DNA of 64,000 nucleotides from assembly GCA_033762715.1 (NCBI GenBank), contig JANRLL010000005.1, forward strand, positions 1 through 64,000. Reading direction: 5' to 3'. Under the pieces are notes generated by a model. That model saw only the letters and a program-made list of their open reading frames with translations, made no database searches and was not told where the DNA came from. This stretch comes from JANRLL01 sp033762715. GTDB lineage: Bacteria > Pseudomonadota > Alphaproteobacteria > Rickettsiales > SXRF01. Shown piece by piece: positions 8,480-18,717 of the stretch (position 1 is the stretch's first letter; each line of letters opens with the position of its first letter). A program made the translations under genes and the position numbers.

Positions 8480-9716
8480 TCCTCCCCTTAATATCACGAT
8501 TGATACCATTGGCGGCCTGGGTGATGGCATTGCAAGCCATCAACGTAAACCTGTCTTTGTTCCTAAATCTGCTGCCGGCGACGAACTTTCTGTCCGGGTA
8601 ATCAAAGAAACTGGGGACGCGATCCGCGCCGAGATTGTTAGCATTATCAAACCAGGTCCCGACCGCGTTAGCGCACCCTGTCCTTACTATGAAGGCTGCG
8701 GCGGTTGCAGCATGATGCACATCAACGAGTCAGCCTACCAATCATTCAAGCGCATTCAATTTATAAATGCACTGCATCATGCAGGCTTTGCGCTTGCCGA
8801 TCCTTCCGTTGAATTCATACCCTTCTCCTCGCGCCGTCGGGTAGAGCTTAAATGCGTAGGGGGTGCGCTAGGGTTTTACCGTCAGCGCAGCCATGATTTA
8901 ATCCCCATCGATCATTGTATTATCTTACGGCCCGCTCTGGATCAGGCGATTGGCACCGTCAAAGCTGTGTTGCCTCATCTTTCCATGCACGATGCCATCG
9001 ATGCTATCAGCCTGACCGAAACTCCAAGCGGCCTCGATATGGTAATAAGCCTACGCACTATACCTGCCAACAAACAATGGTTCGAACCCCTTACCCATCT
9101 GCCCGTAGCGCGCCTGAGCATTCGCGATACCAATGACACCCTACGCACCGTCTATCAAAAACAGCCGCTGACTATTCGTCTGGGAAATTACGACGTGTTT
9201 TTACCACCGGATGCCTTTTTGCAAGCCACGCTGGAAGGGCAAGAGCTGCTCACATATTATGCGTTGCAGGGCACCAAAGGTGCAAAACAGGTCGTCGATC
9301 TATTTTGCGGTATCGGCACCTACAGCTTTCCGCTTAGCGAACGCACGAATGTGCATGCGGTTGAACTCGACAAACAAATGGTCAGCACCCTCATCCAATC
9401 GGCTAAGCAGCACCGGCTTGAGCAAAAAATTACGGCTGAAACACGCGATTTATTCAAAAAACCGCTTACCGCCTCTGAGCTTAACCGCTTTGACGCTGCT
9501 GTCATTAACCCGCCGCGCCTAGGGTCCAAGGCGCAAATTCAGGAAATTGCCAAATCGACACTACCATCAATAGTCATGATTTCCTGTAACCCCGCCACCT
9601 GGTCGCGTGACGCCAAAATCCTCAAGGAAGCAGGCTTTACCTTAGATAAGGCCGTGGGCATCGACCAGTTTGTCTATAGCCCCCATTTGGAAATCGCGAG
9701 TATTTTTACGCGGTAA
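8430..9716 (+). CDS. TrmA/RlmD-family 23S rRNA or tRNA uracil-C5 methyltransferase
   Basis: SAM-dependent RNA m5U methyltransferase. A TRAM-like beta domain at residues about 20-75 is followed by the Fe-S cysteines C84-x5-C90-x2-C93 (CPYYEGCGGC) and a later Cys in DHCIIL. The methyltransferase domain has DLFCGIGTYSF (motif I), INPPRLG, and SCNPATWSRD carrying the catalytic cysteine. Length fits the family. I cannot tell rRNA (RlmD/RlmC) from tRNA (TrmA) specificity by eye. The start is uncertain: ATG 8430 overlaps the preceding gene by 50 nt and gives a Ser-rich stretch unlike the family. TTG 8472, overlapping by 8 nt, is more natural. No clear SD supports either. Confidence 0.85.
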   Translation: MKLSSSSSSSIPTSLLNPPLNITIDTIGGLGDGIASHQRKPVFVPKSAAGDELSVRVIKETGDAIRAEIVSIIKPGPDRVSAPCPYYEGCGGCSMMHINESAYQSFKRIQFINALHHAGFALADPSVEFIPFSSRRRVELKCVGGALGFYRQRSHDLIPIDHCIILRPALDQAIGTVKAVLPHLSMHDAIDAISLTETPSGLDMVISLRTIPANKQWFEPLTHLPVARLSIRDTNDTLRTVYQKQPLTIRLGNYDVFLPPDAFLQATLEGQELLTYYALQGTKGAKQVVDLFCGIGTYSFPLSERTNVHAVELDKQMVSTLIQSAKQHRLEQKITAETRDLFKKPLTASELNRFDAAVINPPRLGSKAQIQEIAKSTLPSIVMISCNPATWSRDAKILKEAGFTLDKAVGIDQFVYSPHLEIASIFTR

Positions 9717-9755
9717 GGCTTGTATTCATAGATTTTTTGCCGTAATAACGCGGCC

Positions 9756-11538
<1,783 letters not shown>

Positions 11539-11558
<20 letters not shown>

Positions 11559-12735
11559 GCTTCTCCACCCAGCGCATTAGAAGCCAGGTCGCAATACTGA
11601 GAGCAACAAAGCCCACGGCAAGTGGTAGTAATGTGCCGCCAAACTCCTGGCCAATAAGCATACCTAACAGCAGTGAAATCACACTCGACACGGCGCCATT
11701 AAAGGCAGATGCCAGTCCTGCCATATGCCCCATCGGCTCTAGTGCTAACGCTGTCATATTGCCAAACATCAATCCCAGGCAGAAAAACGTGACGCCCATC
11801 ACCAGCATGAAGACCAACAGCGGCACCGGTGCAATCAATGTGTAGGCAAGAAATATGCAGGAGCAGATCACCAACGCATGCAGCGCGTGACGGGTGATAT
11901 TGCGCATGCCCAAGCGGCGCACCAAGGCCGAGTTACAGAAGAAGGCTGCGCCGATACATACGGCCAGCACGCCGAAATACACCGCAAACATATCGCCCGC
12001 CTGATAGATCTCTTGAAAAATTTGCTGCGAAGAATTGAGATACCCCAACATGGCGCCAAAGATAAGCCCGCCGCATGCCGTATAACCCATCGTCGCGCGG
12101 TTCATCGCGGCTTCTTTAAAACCGCTCAAAATAGTGCGTAGATTAAACGGCCGGTGATGTTTTGGCGTTAGGGTTTCTTCCAAGCGAACCGCAGCCCATA
12201 AAAATGCCATCACTGCCGCCAGAATATAGAACATGAAAATCGCGCGCCATCCCCACAGATGCATAATCACCTGCCCTAGGCTCGGCGCGATAGCAGGCAC
12301 CATAATAAATACACCCATCACCATCGACATGACACGGGCCATTTCACGGCCCTCATATTTATCGCGCACGATCGCCATGGTCATAATACGCGGACTCGCT
12401 ACCCCTAATCCTTGAATAAAACGACCAAGCAGCATAAGCGGCAGACTGGTTGCCATATAGGATAATAGACATCCTCCAATAAATAACCCTAGCCCAATAA
12501 AAAGCGTGGGTTTTCGGCCAAGATGATCGGCGAGCGGGCCATACACTACCTGCCCAATGGCCATACCAATAAAAATAAAGCTGATGACATATTGCATGTC
12601 ATTAGCACGCATGACATGCAGATCGGCACCCATAATTTGCAAGGCCGGTAGCATTGCATCAATGGATAGCGCCACCATGGCGGTGAGAGACGCCATCAAT
12701 ATAATAAATTCTTTCATGCTGGCAGCTATAGGCAA
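11539..12735 (-). CDS. Bcr/CflA-family multidrug efflux MFS transporter
   Basis: Proton-driven drug exporter of the DHA1 family in the inner membrane. The 398-residue chain has about 12 hydrophobic segments. The first helix carries the family signature around SIDAMLPALQIMG; the MFS motif A variant GPLADHLGRKP lies between helices 2 and 3, followed by GRFIQGLGVASPR. Substrate cannot be predicted. ATG 12717 (MKEFIILMAS) is an alternative start that removes six residues. It is divergent from the ABC genes with about 30 nt between, so the promoters overlap, and convergent with lepA with a 20-nt overlap. Confidence 0.88.
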
Positions 12736-12767
12736 TAAAACATTCCCTGTAAAACGCTTTTGCTGGT

Positions 12768-13529
12768 ATGATCAGCAAAATGACATCTTCTATACTTACC
12801 CTTGATAACATCAGTAAACAATATGGTGAAAAAACGGCCGTAGATAATGTGTCGTTTTCGGTCGTACCGCATGAAATTGTGGGCCTGCTCGGCCCCAACG
12901 GCGCGGGTAAGACCACCATCATCAATATGGTGCTGGGCGTGCTTTTAGCAAGTAGTGGCCGCATTAACATCGATAGCAAAGACCTGGAAAAAGAGCGCTC
13001 ACGTGCATTATCTTGTACCAACTTCGCTGCGGTCTATGCCCCCTTACCCGGCAATTTAAGCGTCTATCAAAATCTGCGCATCTTCGGCATGCTCTATAGC
13101 GTAAAAAAGCTGACACAACGTATCGAACAATTGTTAGTCGAATATGATTTGCTGGCCTTGCGCGACACCAAATGCGGCGTGCTGTCTTCAGGCGAACAAA
13201 CGCGTGTTGCTTTAGCAAAAGCGATGCTCAATCAACCGAAACTTTTACTGCTCGATGAACCTACTGCCTCGCTCGATCCGGCCACAGCTCAGCAGATACG
13301 CGAGCGTATCCGCCAGTTTGCGCGGACGCAAGGCGGTGTGCTATGGACCTCACATAATATGCATGAGGTCGAAGCCGTATGCGACCGCGTGCTGTTTTTG
13401 TCGCGTGGGAAAATTCTGCTCGAAGGCAATCCCAAAACACTGCCAGGGGAACATGGCAAAGCAACCCTGGAAGAACTCTTCATCACGGTTGCACGTGAAC
13501 CACTCTCGCTAGAAGGAGTTGCCTCATGA
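12768..13529 (+). CDS. ABC transporter ATP-binding protein (ABC-2 exporter type)
   Basis: ATPase subunit of a two-component ABC exporter. Walker A GPNGAGKTT is at residues 42-50, the signature LSSGEQ at 139-144, Walker B LLLLDEP at 159-165, and the H-loop His at 196 (TSHNMHE). The 253-residue length is typical of half-size drug or polysaccharide exporters. It overlaps the permease start by 4 nt (ATGA), so the pair is translationally coupled. The nearest known families are daunorubicin/nodulation-type (DrrA/NodI-like) ATPases; the exported substrate is unknown. Confidence 0.9.
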   Translation: MISKMTSSILTLDNISKQYGEKTAVDNVSFSVVPHEIVGLLGPNGAGKTTIINMVLGVLLASSGRINIDSKDLEKERSRALSCTNFAAVYAPLPGNLSVYQNLRIFGMLYSVKKLTQRIEQLLVEYDLLALRDTKCGVLSSGEQTRVALAKAMLNQPKLLLLDEPTASLDPATAQQIRERIRQFARTQGGVLWTSHNMHEVEAVCDRVLFLSRGKILLEGNPKTLPGEHGKATLEELFITVAREPLSLEGVAS

Positions 13530-14326
13530 ACCCTTCTCGTATCGGCGCCGTGTTGCTGCGTCAATTTTATTTATTGCGTGGCAGTTTCACGCGGGTTGTG
13601 CCGATCTTTTTTTGGGTCGCCATTGATGTGGTGCTGTGGGGCTTCATCACCAAATACCTGGCTAGTGTCGGCGACGGCTTTACCCTCAGCTCGGTTATGC
13701 TTGGTGCTGTCGTGTTTTGGGGGTTTTTAGTGCGGGTGATTCATGGGGTAAGCATGGCGTTCTTTGAGGATGTGTGGTCGCGCAATTTCCTCAATATGTT
13801 CGCCTCGCCCATCACCACGGGCGAATATGTCAGCGGGCTCGTGATTTCTAGTATCATCACCAGCGCCATGGGCCTTGCCTTCATGCTGGGTGTGGCCACG
13901 GGTTTCTTCGGGCTTTCTTTCTGGCAATATGGCTGGGTTTTGTATCCAGCGCTGCTAACGCTGTTTCTGTTTGGGATTGCGCTGGGCATTGTTGGTGCTG
14001 CTATTGTGCTGCGCTATGGGCCAGCCGCCGAATGGTTCGTCTGGCCGATTCCTGCTGTCATATCGCCCTTTGCCTGTGTGTTTTACCCGCTTGCCATGTT
14101 GCCGGAGTGGATGCAATGGGTCGCGCACGGTGTGCCCGCCTCTTATATTTTTGAAGCGCTGCGCGCTCAGTGGCTACAGCAAGCCACGCCTGATGGCAGC
14201 ATGATATGGGCCATTGGTCTGGCGCTTATTTATATAGGCCTGGCTAGCTGGATCTTCACACGCGTATACCGCCATGCCCTAACCTCCGGCCTGATTGCAC
14301 GCTATAGCGCTGAAAACGTTAACTAG
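13526..14326 (+). CDS. ABC-2 type transporter permease
   Basis: Membrane subunit of the exporter formed with the ATPase encoded just upstream (4-nt overlap). The 266-residue protein has six hydrophobic segments, an N-terminal RQFYLLRGSFTRVV segment before the first helix, and a late helix-loop containing FYPLAMLPEWMQWVAHGVPASYIFE, which matches the conserved ABC-2 (DrrB/NodJ-like) re-entrant region. No substrate can be inferred. The next gene downstream is tRNA-Ala with its own promoter, so the operon is likely just these two genes. Confidence 0.87.
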   Translation: MNPSRIGAVLLRQFYLLRGSFTRVVPIFFWVAIDVVLWGFITKYLASVGDGFTLSSVMLGAVVFWGFLVRVIHGVSMAFFEDVWSRNFLNMFASPITTGEYVSGLVISSIITSAMGLAFMLGVATGFFGLSFWQYGWVLYPALLTLFLFGIALGIVGAAIVLRYGPAAEWFVWPIPAVISPFACVFYPLAMLPEWMQWVAHGVPASYIFEALRAQWLQQATPDGSMIWAIGLALIYIGLASWIFTRVYRHALTSGLIARYSAENVN

Positions 14327-14346
14327 AGCTCATCACAAGGTTTTTG

Positions 14347-14377
14347 TTGACTCTTTCTGACGCTGAATTATTAATAC
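14347..14377 (+). promoter_or_regulatory. Probable sigma-70 promoter of tRNA-Ala
   Basis: TTGACT at 14347-14352 is followed after 17-19 nt by ATTAAT/TAATAC, a good -35/-10 arrangement 15-20 nt ahead of the mature tRNA 5' end at 14392. Confidence 0.55.
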
Positions 14378-14391
14378 CCTCCCTTTTATAC

Positions 14392-14467
<76 letters not shown>

Positions 14468-14619
14468 TTCCCGACTGAGGTCGGCCAAAATCCTCCCAAC
14501 ACCGCTGCCAGCAAGAATCTCCCGTAGTTCTAAAAATCCGATGTTGCAGTATGACCAAAGACGACTGGAATTTTGGATTTTGAGCTAGAATTGGCTGTGA
14601 TAGCTAAGTTCCGAAAGTT

Positions 14620-15291
14620 CTAACTTAAAGGTGGCCGGAGTGGATCTTTCTCATCAATCAGTTTTAACAAGCCTTCTATATCCTGCTCCATTTGTCCAAG
14701 ATCAAAGGCTTCGCCCTGGAATATATACTCCTTAGTATCGACGACGAATGTTCTCATGTCATTCTTAGCGGTGGTTCCGATAGATCTCTGATCAATATCC
14801 TTCGCGAGACATGTTTTATAAGAACTCATATTCCCAGTTTCGGCCATCAGAGCAAAAAGTCTGACACTGTAGTGTTCTATGTGATTTCTAAGTCCGCGTT
14901 CGCGCCAATGAAATGTGCTTGTGTTGACCAATCCCAATTTTGTCCTGACATCTTCTAACTTCCTATCTATTTCTTTGACCCGTTCTTCGCTGACGTTACG
15001 CTCTCTAAGTGCATCAATGTCACTTTTGGGATTAAGCCAGATTAGCTTAGAGATGTTTCCACAGCAGGACAGGAATGAATGTATATTACGGAATAGTTTA
15101 GCGTTTTCTAACTGTGCCTTTGCTACTAAAGTCTGAGCTTCTTCAGGTGATAGCGCCGCATATTGGGCATTTAATTTTGCACTAATCTCACGTTTATGAA
15201 TCAAATTTTGTTCAGCCACTTGCAAGGCATCAAGCGCCATTAAGCATAGCGCCTTTAACTCCATAAATACTGCTACTTCAAAATTATTCAT
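14620..15291 (-). CDS. Hypothetical protein, accessory region next to tRNA-Ala
   Basis: I do not recognise this 223-residue protein. It has no signal peptide or membrane segment. It is largely helical, with probable coiled-coil stretches (residues about 25-75 and 100-125, the latter RNVSEERVKEIDRKLEDVR) and a later HWRERGLRNHIEHYSVRLFALM segment containing R-N-H and H-Y, which could be a HEPN-like helix but is not a clear R-x4-6-H motif. ATG 15291 is taken as the start; TTG 15306 is an alternative. It sits with the frameshifted HEPN gene on the minus strand behind tRNA-Ala, in a more AT-rich patch than the flanking genes. That fits a transferred defence or stress cassette, but this is inference. 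Confidence 0.6.
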   Translation of the reverse strand: MNNFEVAVFMELKALCLMALDALQVAEQNLIHKREISAKLNAQYAALSPEEAQTLVAKAQLENAKLFRNIHSFLSCCGNISKLIWLNPKSDIDALRERNVSEERVKEIDRKLEDVRTKLGLVNTSTFHWRERGLRNHIEHYSVRLFALMAETGNMSSYKTCLAKDIDQRSIGTTAKNDMRTFVVDTKEYIFQGEAFDLGQMEQDIEGLLKLIDEKDPLRPPLS

Positions 15292-15446
15292 CTCTCGTGA
15301 CTGCAATAGTTCTTATTACCTCACTGCATACCATACCAGACTCGAACAAACTATTGGAATGGCAGATTGCCTCGGCTAATTGCTCTGCAAAGTTCGAACT
15401 CTGTCCGCTAGGGACCACCAATTTTCTTTAAAATACAGAATATTAT

Positions 15447-15587
15447 TTACTTCTTTGGTTCGAATGAAGACCAGAGTTCTGTAGCGTATAATTTGTAAGA
15501 AGACCTGGTAGAGCCAGCGATATTACCAGCGCCTAGGAACAAATGTTCCATTGGTTCAATCATAGCATGGAGCAGCTCTATTAGCTC
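15447..15587 (-). pseudogene. Out-of-frame C-terminal tail of the HEPN/AbiU2-like gene
   Basis: Reading on from the A6 run in the +1-corrected frame gives about 46 further codons (ELIELLHAMIEP... to ELWSSFEPKK, stop at 15447). This segment is amphipathic and helical, as expected for the end of an AbiU2-like domain. It has no start or SD of its own that would make sense as a separate gene. Confidence 0.5.
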
Positions 15588-16086
15588 TTTTTTCATCGCC
15601 CCACTGAAGCTTATCTGGGCCAGCATAAGCTTTGGTTTTTGCATGAGCCAATCGATTGTGCCTATGACGCAAAAGAGCTTTTACTTTAGAATTTGGATTG
15701 TTCAGTTCTTGCAAAAGATACGATAGCTTTTCACGTAAGTTTGTTAGCCGTGAATCGAAAGCTTCCGGACTCTGTGTGTATTGAGTTTTAAGATACTCTT
15801 GGAATTCGAAATCTTCTATATATTCAGAAAGTCTTGGAAGCGATGAAACTCTGTCATCCTCATCAACCAATATTCGTGCGATGCTGATAAGGATTTCGTT
15901 CAGCAATGCTCTTCGTAAAGGTTGCCAAGCATTTCCCGCATACGTGCCAGTAAATTTGTTTGTTAAATCATCGCTGATTGAACGCTGTAGAATTTCATAA
16001 TTTGCTACGATCCAAGACATCTCTTGGGATATGCGTTCGCATATAGCTTTCGCTTCTTTATATCGCTTCTCTGCTTGCTGACTCAT
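15556..16086 (-). CDS. HEPN/AbiU2-like protein, frameshifted near its C-terminus
   Basis: Helical cytoplasmic protein resembling AbiU2-type HEPN proteins. After about 130 residues it shows LRHRHNRLAHAKTKAY, an R-x5-H arrangement typical of HEPN RNase active sites. Start ATG 16086 has a GGAG seven nt upstream. Translation ends at a premature stop (15556) after a run of six A (T6 on plus, 15588-15593). Removing one A from the run would join the upstream frame to a sensible tail that continues to 15447 (ELIELLHAMIEPMEHLF...). The gene is therefore either a recent frameshift mutant, a slippage-controlled gene or a homopolymer sequencing error. By family knowledge such proteins act in abortive infection or toxin-antitoxin modules; the exact role here is unknown. 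Confidence 0.6.
   Translation of the reverse strand: MSQQAEKRYKEAKAICERISQEMSWIVANYEILQRSISDDLTNKFTGTYAGNAWQPLRRALLNEILISIARILVDEDDRVSSLPRLSEYIEDFEFQEYLKTQYTQSPEAFDSRLTNLREKLSYLLQELNNPNSKVKALLRHRHNRLAHAKTKAYAGPDKLQWGDEKRANRAAPCYD
15588..15593 (-). other. A6 homopolymer at the frameshift point
   Basis: Six consecutive T on plus (A on minus). With five A the reading frame GAT-GAA-AAA-GAG-CTA continues into the tail. This is the single-base lesion that splits the HEPN-like gene. Confidence 0.6.
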
Positions 16087-16108
16087 AATTATCTCCGGCA
16101 TGTTGCCG

Positions 16109-16246
16109 TTATATACTAAAAGTCAAAGATTGCCGCCGTATATTGTCCATTTCTAACTTATCCTTCTCATAGAAATAAAACATTGTTCCAATCCTTTGCA
16201 TTTCCTCAAGAAGCTGGTTCGATGTTTTTCTTCTATGGTCTACCAT
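16109..16246 (-). CDS. Small doubtful ORF upstream of the HEPN-like gene
   Basis: A 45-codon frame starting at ATG 16246 (MVDHRRKTSNQLLEEM...), with an in-frame extension to 16357 that runs over the 5' region of the divergent secreted-protein gene. It ends 23 nt before the HEPN-like start. No family is recognised. It could be the remnant or small partner (for example an antitoxin) of the HEPN gene, or a chance frame. Confidence 0.25.
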   Translation of the reverse strand: MVDHRRKTSNQLLEEMQRIGTMFYFYEKDKLEMDNIRRQSLTFSI

Positions 16247-16367
16247 TACCCCAAAGTTCGATTCGCCCTTTTTAAGAATATTTTCATTTCCCGCGCAGGG
16301 GATGATGGGGTTGCTACGTATAAGAGGTAACGCAGGTTGCGTGATCATCTTAATCAATGGAGTTCCT

Positions 16368-17024
16368 ATGCGTAAAATCAGCTTATTTCATACCACTGCC
16401 CTTTTCTGCGCCACGCTACTGTTTGGCTCTATTGCTGCCGATTCGGCGGATGCACGCGAGCGTCAGCGTCAAGGCGGTGGCAGCTATGCGACCGGTAAAG
16501 GCAAAACCGGCAGCTATGAACGCTCTGCTACCGGTAATCGCAGGGATGGCCTGACGCGCACTCAATCCATCACCAAATCCGATGGCACCACGCGCAGTCG
16601 TACGGCGACGGGTCAATATGACAGAGAAACCGGCAACTTTAACAAAACCGTCACCGGCAGTAACGGCAACTCACGCGCGACCACCGGTAACTACAACAAA
16701 GAAACCGGCGCCTTCACCAAAACCACTACCGGCGCCGATGGCAAATCCATCACAACCACCGGCTCGGCGGCAGATGGCCAGCGCAGCGGAACCTACACCA
16801 CCAGCGATGGCAAAAGCGGCACGTTTAATAGCAGCGTAGAACGCGGCGATGGCTCGCGCTCAAAAACCACCAGCTGGACTAACCAGGATGGTGAAACCAA
16901 AACACGCACCAAAGAAGGCGCCTACGATCCCGAAACCAAAACCTTTACCCGCACCGTCACCAATCCCGATGGCACGGTGCGTGATGGCTCAGTGGGTATT
17001 ACACCAAACGCTACAGCAGAATAA
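16368..17024 (+). CDS. Secreted Thr/Gly-rich repeat protein of unknown function
   Basis: Start ATG 16368 has GGAG five nt upstream; longer in-frame starts lack this. Residues 1-28 are a signal peptide (hydrophobic core, cleavage near ADSADA). The remaining about 190 residues are low-complexity and highly polar, built of recurring units: YDRETGNFNKTVTG, YNKETGAFTKTTTG and YDPETKTFTRTVTN, each followed by a Gly-Asp or Asn-Gly turn, with GTYTTSDGKSGTF between. The pattern suggests a secreted beta-solenoid or elastic fibre. No known family is recognised. It is 15 nt upstream of an EF-hand gene on the same strand and heads the ECF/DUF1800/DUF1501 gene run. Confidence 0.75.
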   Translation: MRKISLFHTTALFCATLLFGSIAADSADARERQRQGGGSYATGKGKTGSYERSATGNRRDGLTRTQSITKSDGTTRSRTATGQYDRETGNFNKTVTGSNGNSRATTGNYNKETGAFTKTTTGADGKSITTTGSAADGQRSGTYTTSDGKSGTFNSSVERGDGSRSKTTSWTNQDGETKTRTKEGAYDPETKTFTRTVTNPDGTVRDGSVGITPNATAE

Positions 17025-17039
17025 ACCCTGGGGGAGTAT

Positions 17040-17363
17040 ATGAAAAATCAATCACTTTTGATACTAACAGCGTTACTAACATTAAGCTGCGGCACAGCGA
17101 ACGCACAAGAAGAAGGCGGTGGCGAACGCCGTGAGATGATGAAACAAAAAATGCAAGAGCGCATGAAGGAGGCAGATACGAATGGCGATGGTGCGATTTC
17201 AAAAGCCGAGTTCATGGCACAGGCTGAGTCACGCTTTGCCAAGATGGATGCCAATGGCGACGGGCAGATTACCCAGGATGAACGCGGCGCCATGCGTGAC
17301 AAGTTCAAGCAGATGCGTGAGGGCGGCGGCGGTGGTGGTTTCGGCGGTGAAACCTTTCCATAA
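17040..17363 (+). CDS. Secreted EF-hand calcium-binding protein
   Basis: 107 residues with a signal peptide (1-22, cleavage after ANA). Two canonical EF-hand loops follow: DTNGDGAISKAE near 46-57 and DANGDGQITQDE near 70-81, each with Asp at positions 1, 3 (or N) and 5 and Glu at 12. The C-terminus is a Gly-rich tail. A strong SD (GGGGGAG) precedes the ATG. Exported, calcium-binding by motif. The role is unknown, but it lies in a run with a secreted repeat protein and an ECF sigma gene, which suggests an envelope-associated function. Confidence 0.85.
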   Translation: MKNQSLLILTALLTLSCGTANAQEEGGGERREMMKQKMQERMKEADTNGDGAISKAEFMAQAESRFAKMDANGDGQITQDERGAMRDKFKQMREGGGGGGFGGETFP

Positions 17364-17430
17364 TTTTTAATATGAAAATAAATGGGAGAGATGATAATGT
17401 CGGCAATATTTGATAATTACGGGTGGCGCC

Positions 17431-17988
17431 ATGCTGGAACTTCCGGCCGACAGTCAGTTGATGGAGCGCGTGAAAACGGGCGATACGCGCGCGTTTCGTC
17501 AGCTGGTCGAGCAGCATCTGCCCAAAGCACACGCCATCGCGCGGCGTATGCTCTCCTCGCAAGCCGATGCCGAAGAAGCAGCACAAGATGCCTTCAGCAA
17601 ACTATGGGTGAATGCCCAGAAATTCGATGCAGCGCAAGCGCGTTTTTCCACCTGGTTTTATCGTATCCTGAGCAATACCTGCCTCGATATGCTGCGCAAG
17701 CGCCCGTCGCCGATGCTAGATATCAGCGAGATGGAACACACCCTGCCCGATCCTCGCGCGCGCCACGATCAGCATTACGAGGCGCGGATGGAAAGCGAGC
17801 GCATATGCCGCGCGGTGCAGTCATTGCCGGAGCGTCAGCGTTTAGCGGTGGTACTGTGTTATTTCGAGGAAATGACCAATCCCGAAGCCGCAGCGGTGAT
17901 GGACATGCACGTCAAGGCGCTGGAAGGATTGCTGGTGCGCGCGCGAAAAACATTGCGAGAATTATTGGATGAGCGCCATGCAGCCTGA
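17431..17988 (+). CDS. ECF-type RNA polymerase sigma factor
   Basis: 185-residue extracytoplasmic-function sigma factor. Region 2 covers about residues 15-90 (AEEAAQDAFSKLW for the -10 recognition helix, TWFYRILSNTCLDMLRKR for region 2.4). Region 4 covers about 125-180 (LPERQRLAVVLCYFEEMTNPEAA with a helix-turn-helix). ATG 17431 is preferred, with GGGTGG a few nt upstream; TTG 17410 is an alternative. Its stop overlaps the next gene, a small membrane protein placed where an anti-sigma factor would be, followed by a periplasmic sensor. By analogy with CnrH-type systems it is probably held inactive at the membrane. Confidence 0.9.
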   Translation: MLELPADSQLMERVKTGDTRAFRQLVEQHLPKAHAIARRMLSSQADAEEAAQDAFSKLWVNAQKFDAAQARFSTWFYRILSNTCLDMLRKRPSPMLDISEMEHTLPDPRARHDQHYEARMESERICRAVQSLPERQRLAVVLCYFEEMTNPEAAAVMDMHVKALEGLLVRARKTLRELLDERHAA

Positions 17989-18274
17989 TGATGTGTTGAA
18001 GCAATGGAAAATCACCCCGCCCGCGCCCGATCTGGCAGATCGCATTGTACGCCATGCCACCTTGCTGCCGCAATATACGCCGTGGACGCTGCGCGTGCAG
18101 CGTAGGCTCGAAATGGCATGTACCCAGTGGGGGTATGATCTGTCTTATAAGTTTGCAAGCCTGATGCTCTGCGTCGGCCTTGGGTTTTCAGGCGGGCTGA
18201 TGCAGCAGCCTGCCAATAATATCATTGATGTCACCGAGCTGGCATTTACTACGAGTGAATGGACGCCTTTATGA
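17969..18274 (+). CDS. Small single-pass membrane protein, candidate anti-sigma factor
   Basis: 101 residues: a cytoplasmic N-terminal part (about 1-62) and one hydrophobic segment (FASLMLCVGLGFSGGLM, about residues 62-80), then a short outside tail. It overlaps the ECF sigma gene by 20 nt and the periplasmic sensor gene by 16 nt. No zinc-finger anti-sigma motif (HxxxCxxC) is visible. The topology, size and position fit a CnrY-like anti-sigma protein, but sequence alone does not prove this. Confidence 0.65.
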   Translation: MSAMQPDDVLKQWKITPPAPDLADRIVRHATLLPQYTPWTLRVQRRLEMACTQWGYDLSYKFASLMLCVGLGFSGGLMQQPANNIIDVTELAFTTSEWTPL

Positions 18275-18717
18275 AAAAACGATGGCTTATAGGTGCGGTG
18301 TTGTTTGTGTCGTTGGCGGCGAATGCAACGTTGGTTGGTATGCTGATGGGGCGCAGCGTACCTGCGCCAGTCGCCGAGCGACTGCGGCCAATGGAGATGG
18401 TGCTTGAGCGTGTGGAGTCGCTGCCTGAACCCGAGCAGGAAAAGGTGAGAGCGATTATCCAGCAGACGCGTCCACAAATCGTCGAAGCAACATTGCAGCT
18501 GCGCGATGCACGCAAGGACATGTTCGCTTTTATGGGTAGTGCTGAGTATACGCGCGAAGCAGGTGAAAAACGCTTCGCCGAACTGCGCGCCCATACAAAC
18601 GCAACGCAGAAACTCGCGCAAACCATGATGCTCGACATCGCCGATGCGCTCACACCTAAGCAGCGTGCTGAATTTGTGAAACGCAAACCACATACCCCAC
18701 CCCCGTATGAGCAATAA
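18271..18717 (+). CDS. CnrX/Spy-like periplasmic heavy-metal sensor protein
   Basis: An N-terminal membrane anchor or signal (KKRWLIGAVLFVSLAANATLVGML) is followed by a helical periplasmic domain of the metal-resistance/Spy fold: residues about 45-135 with LRDARKDMFAFM and the LTPKQRAEFVKR end motif typical of CpxP/CnrX relatives. I use ATG 18271 (MKKRW); the alternative 18259 adds four residues. In CnrXYH systems such proteins sense metal and release the anti-sigma/sigma pair. His/Met metal ligands are sparse here, so the signal may not be a metal. Confidence 0.8.
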   Translation: MKKRWLIGAVLFVSLAANATLVGMLMGRSVPAPVAERLRPMEMVLERVESLPEPEQEKVRAIIQQTRPQIVEATLQLRDARKDMFAFMGSAEYTREAGEKRFAELRAHTNATQKLAQTMMLDIADALTPKQRAEFVKRKPHTPPPYEQ

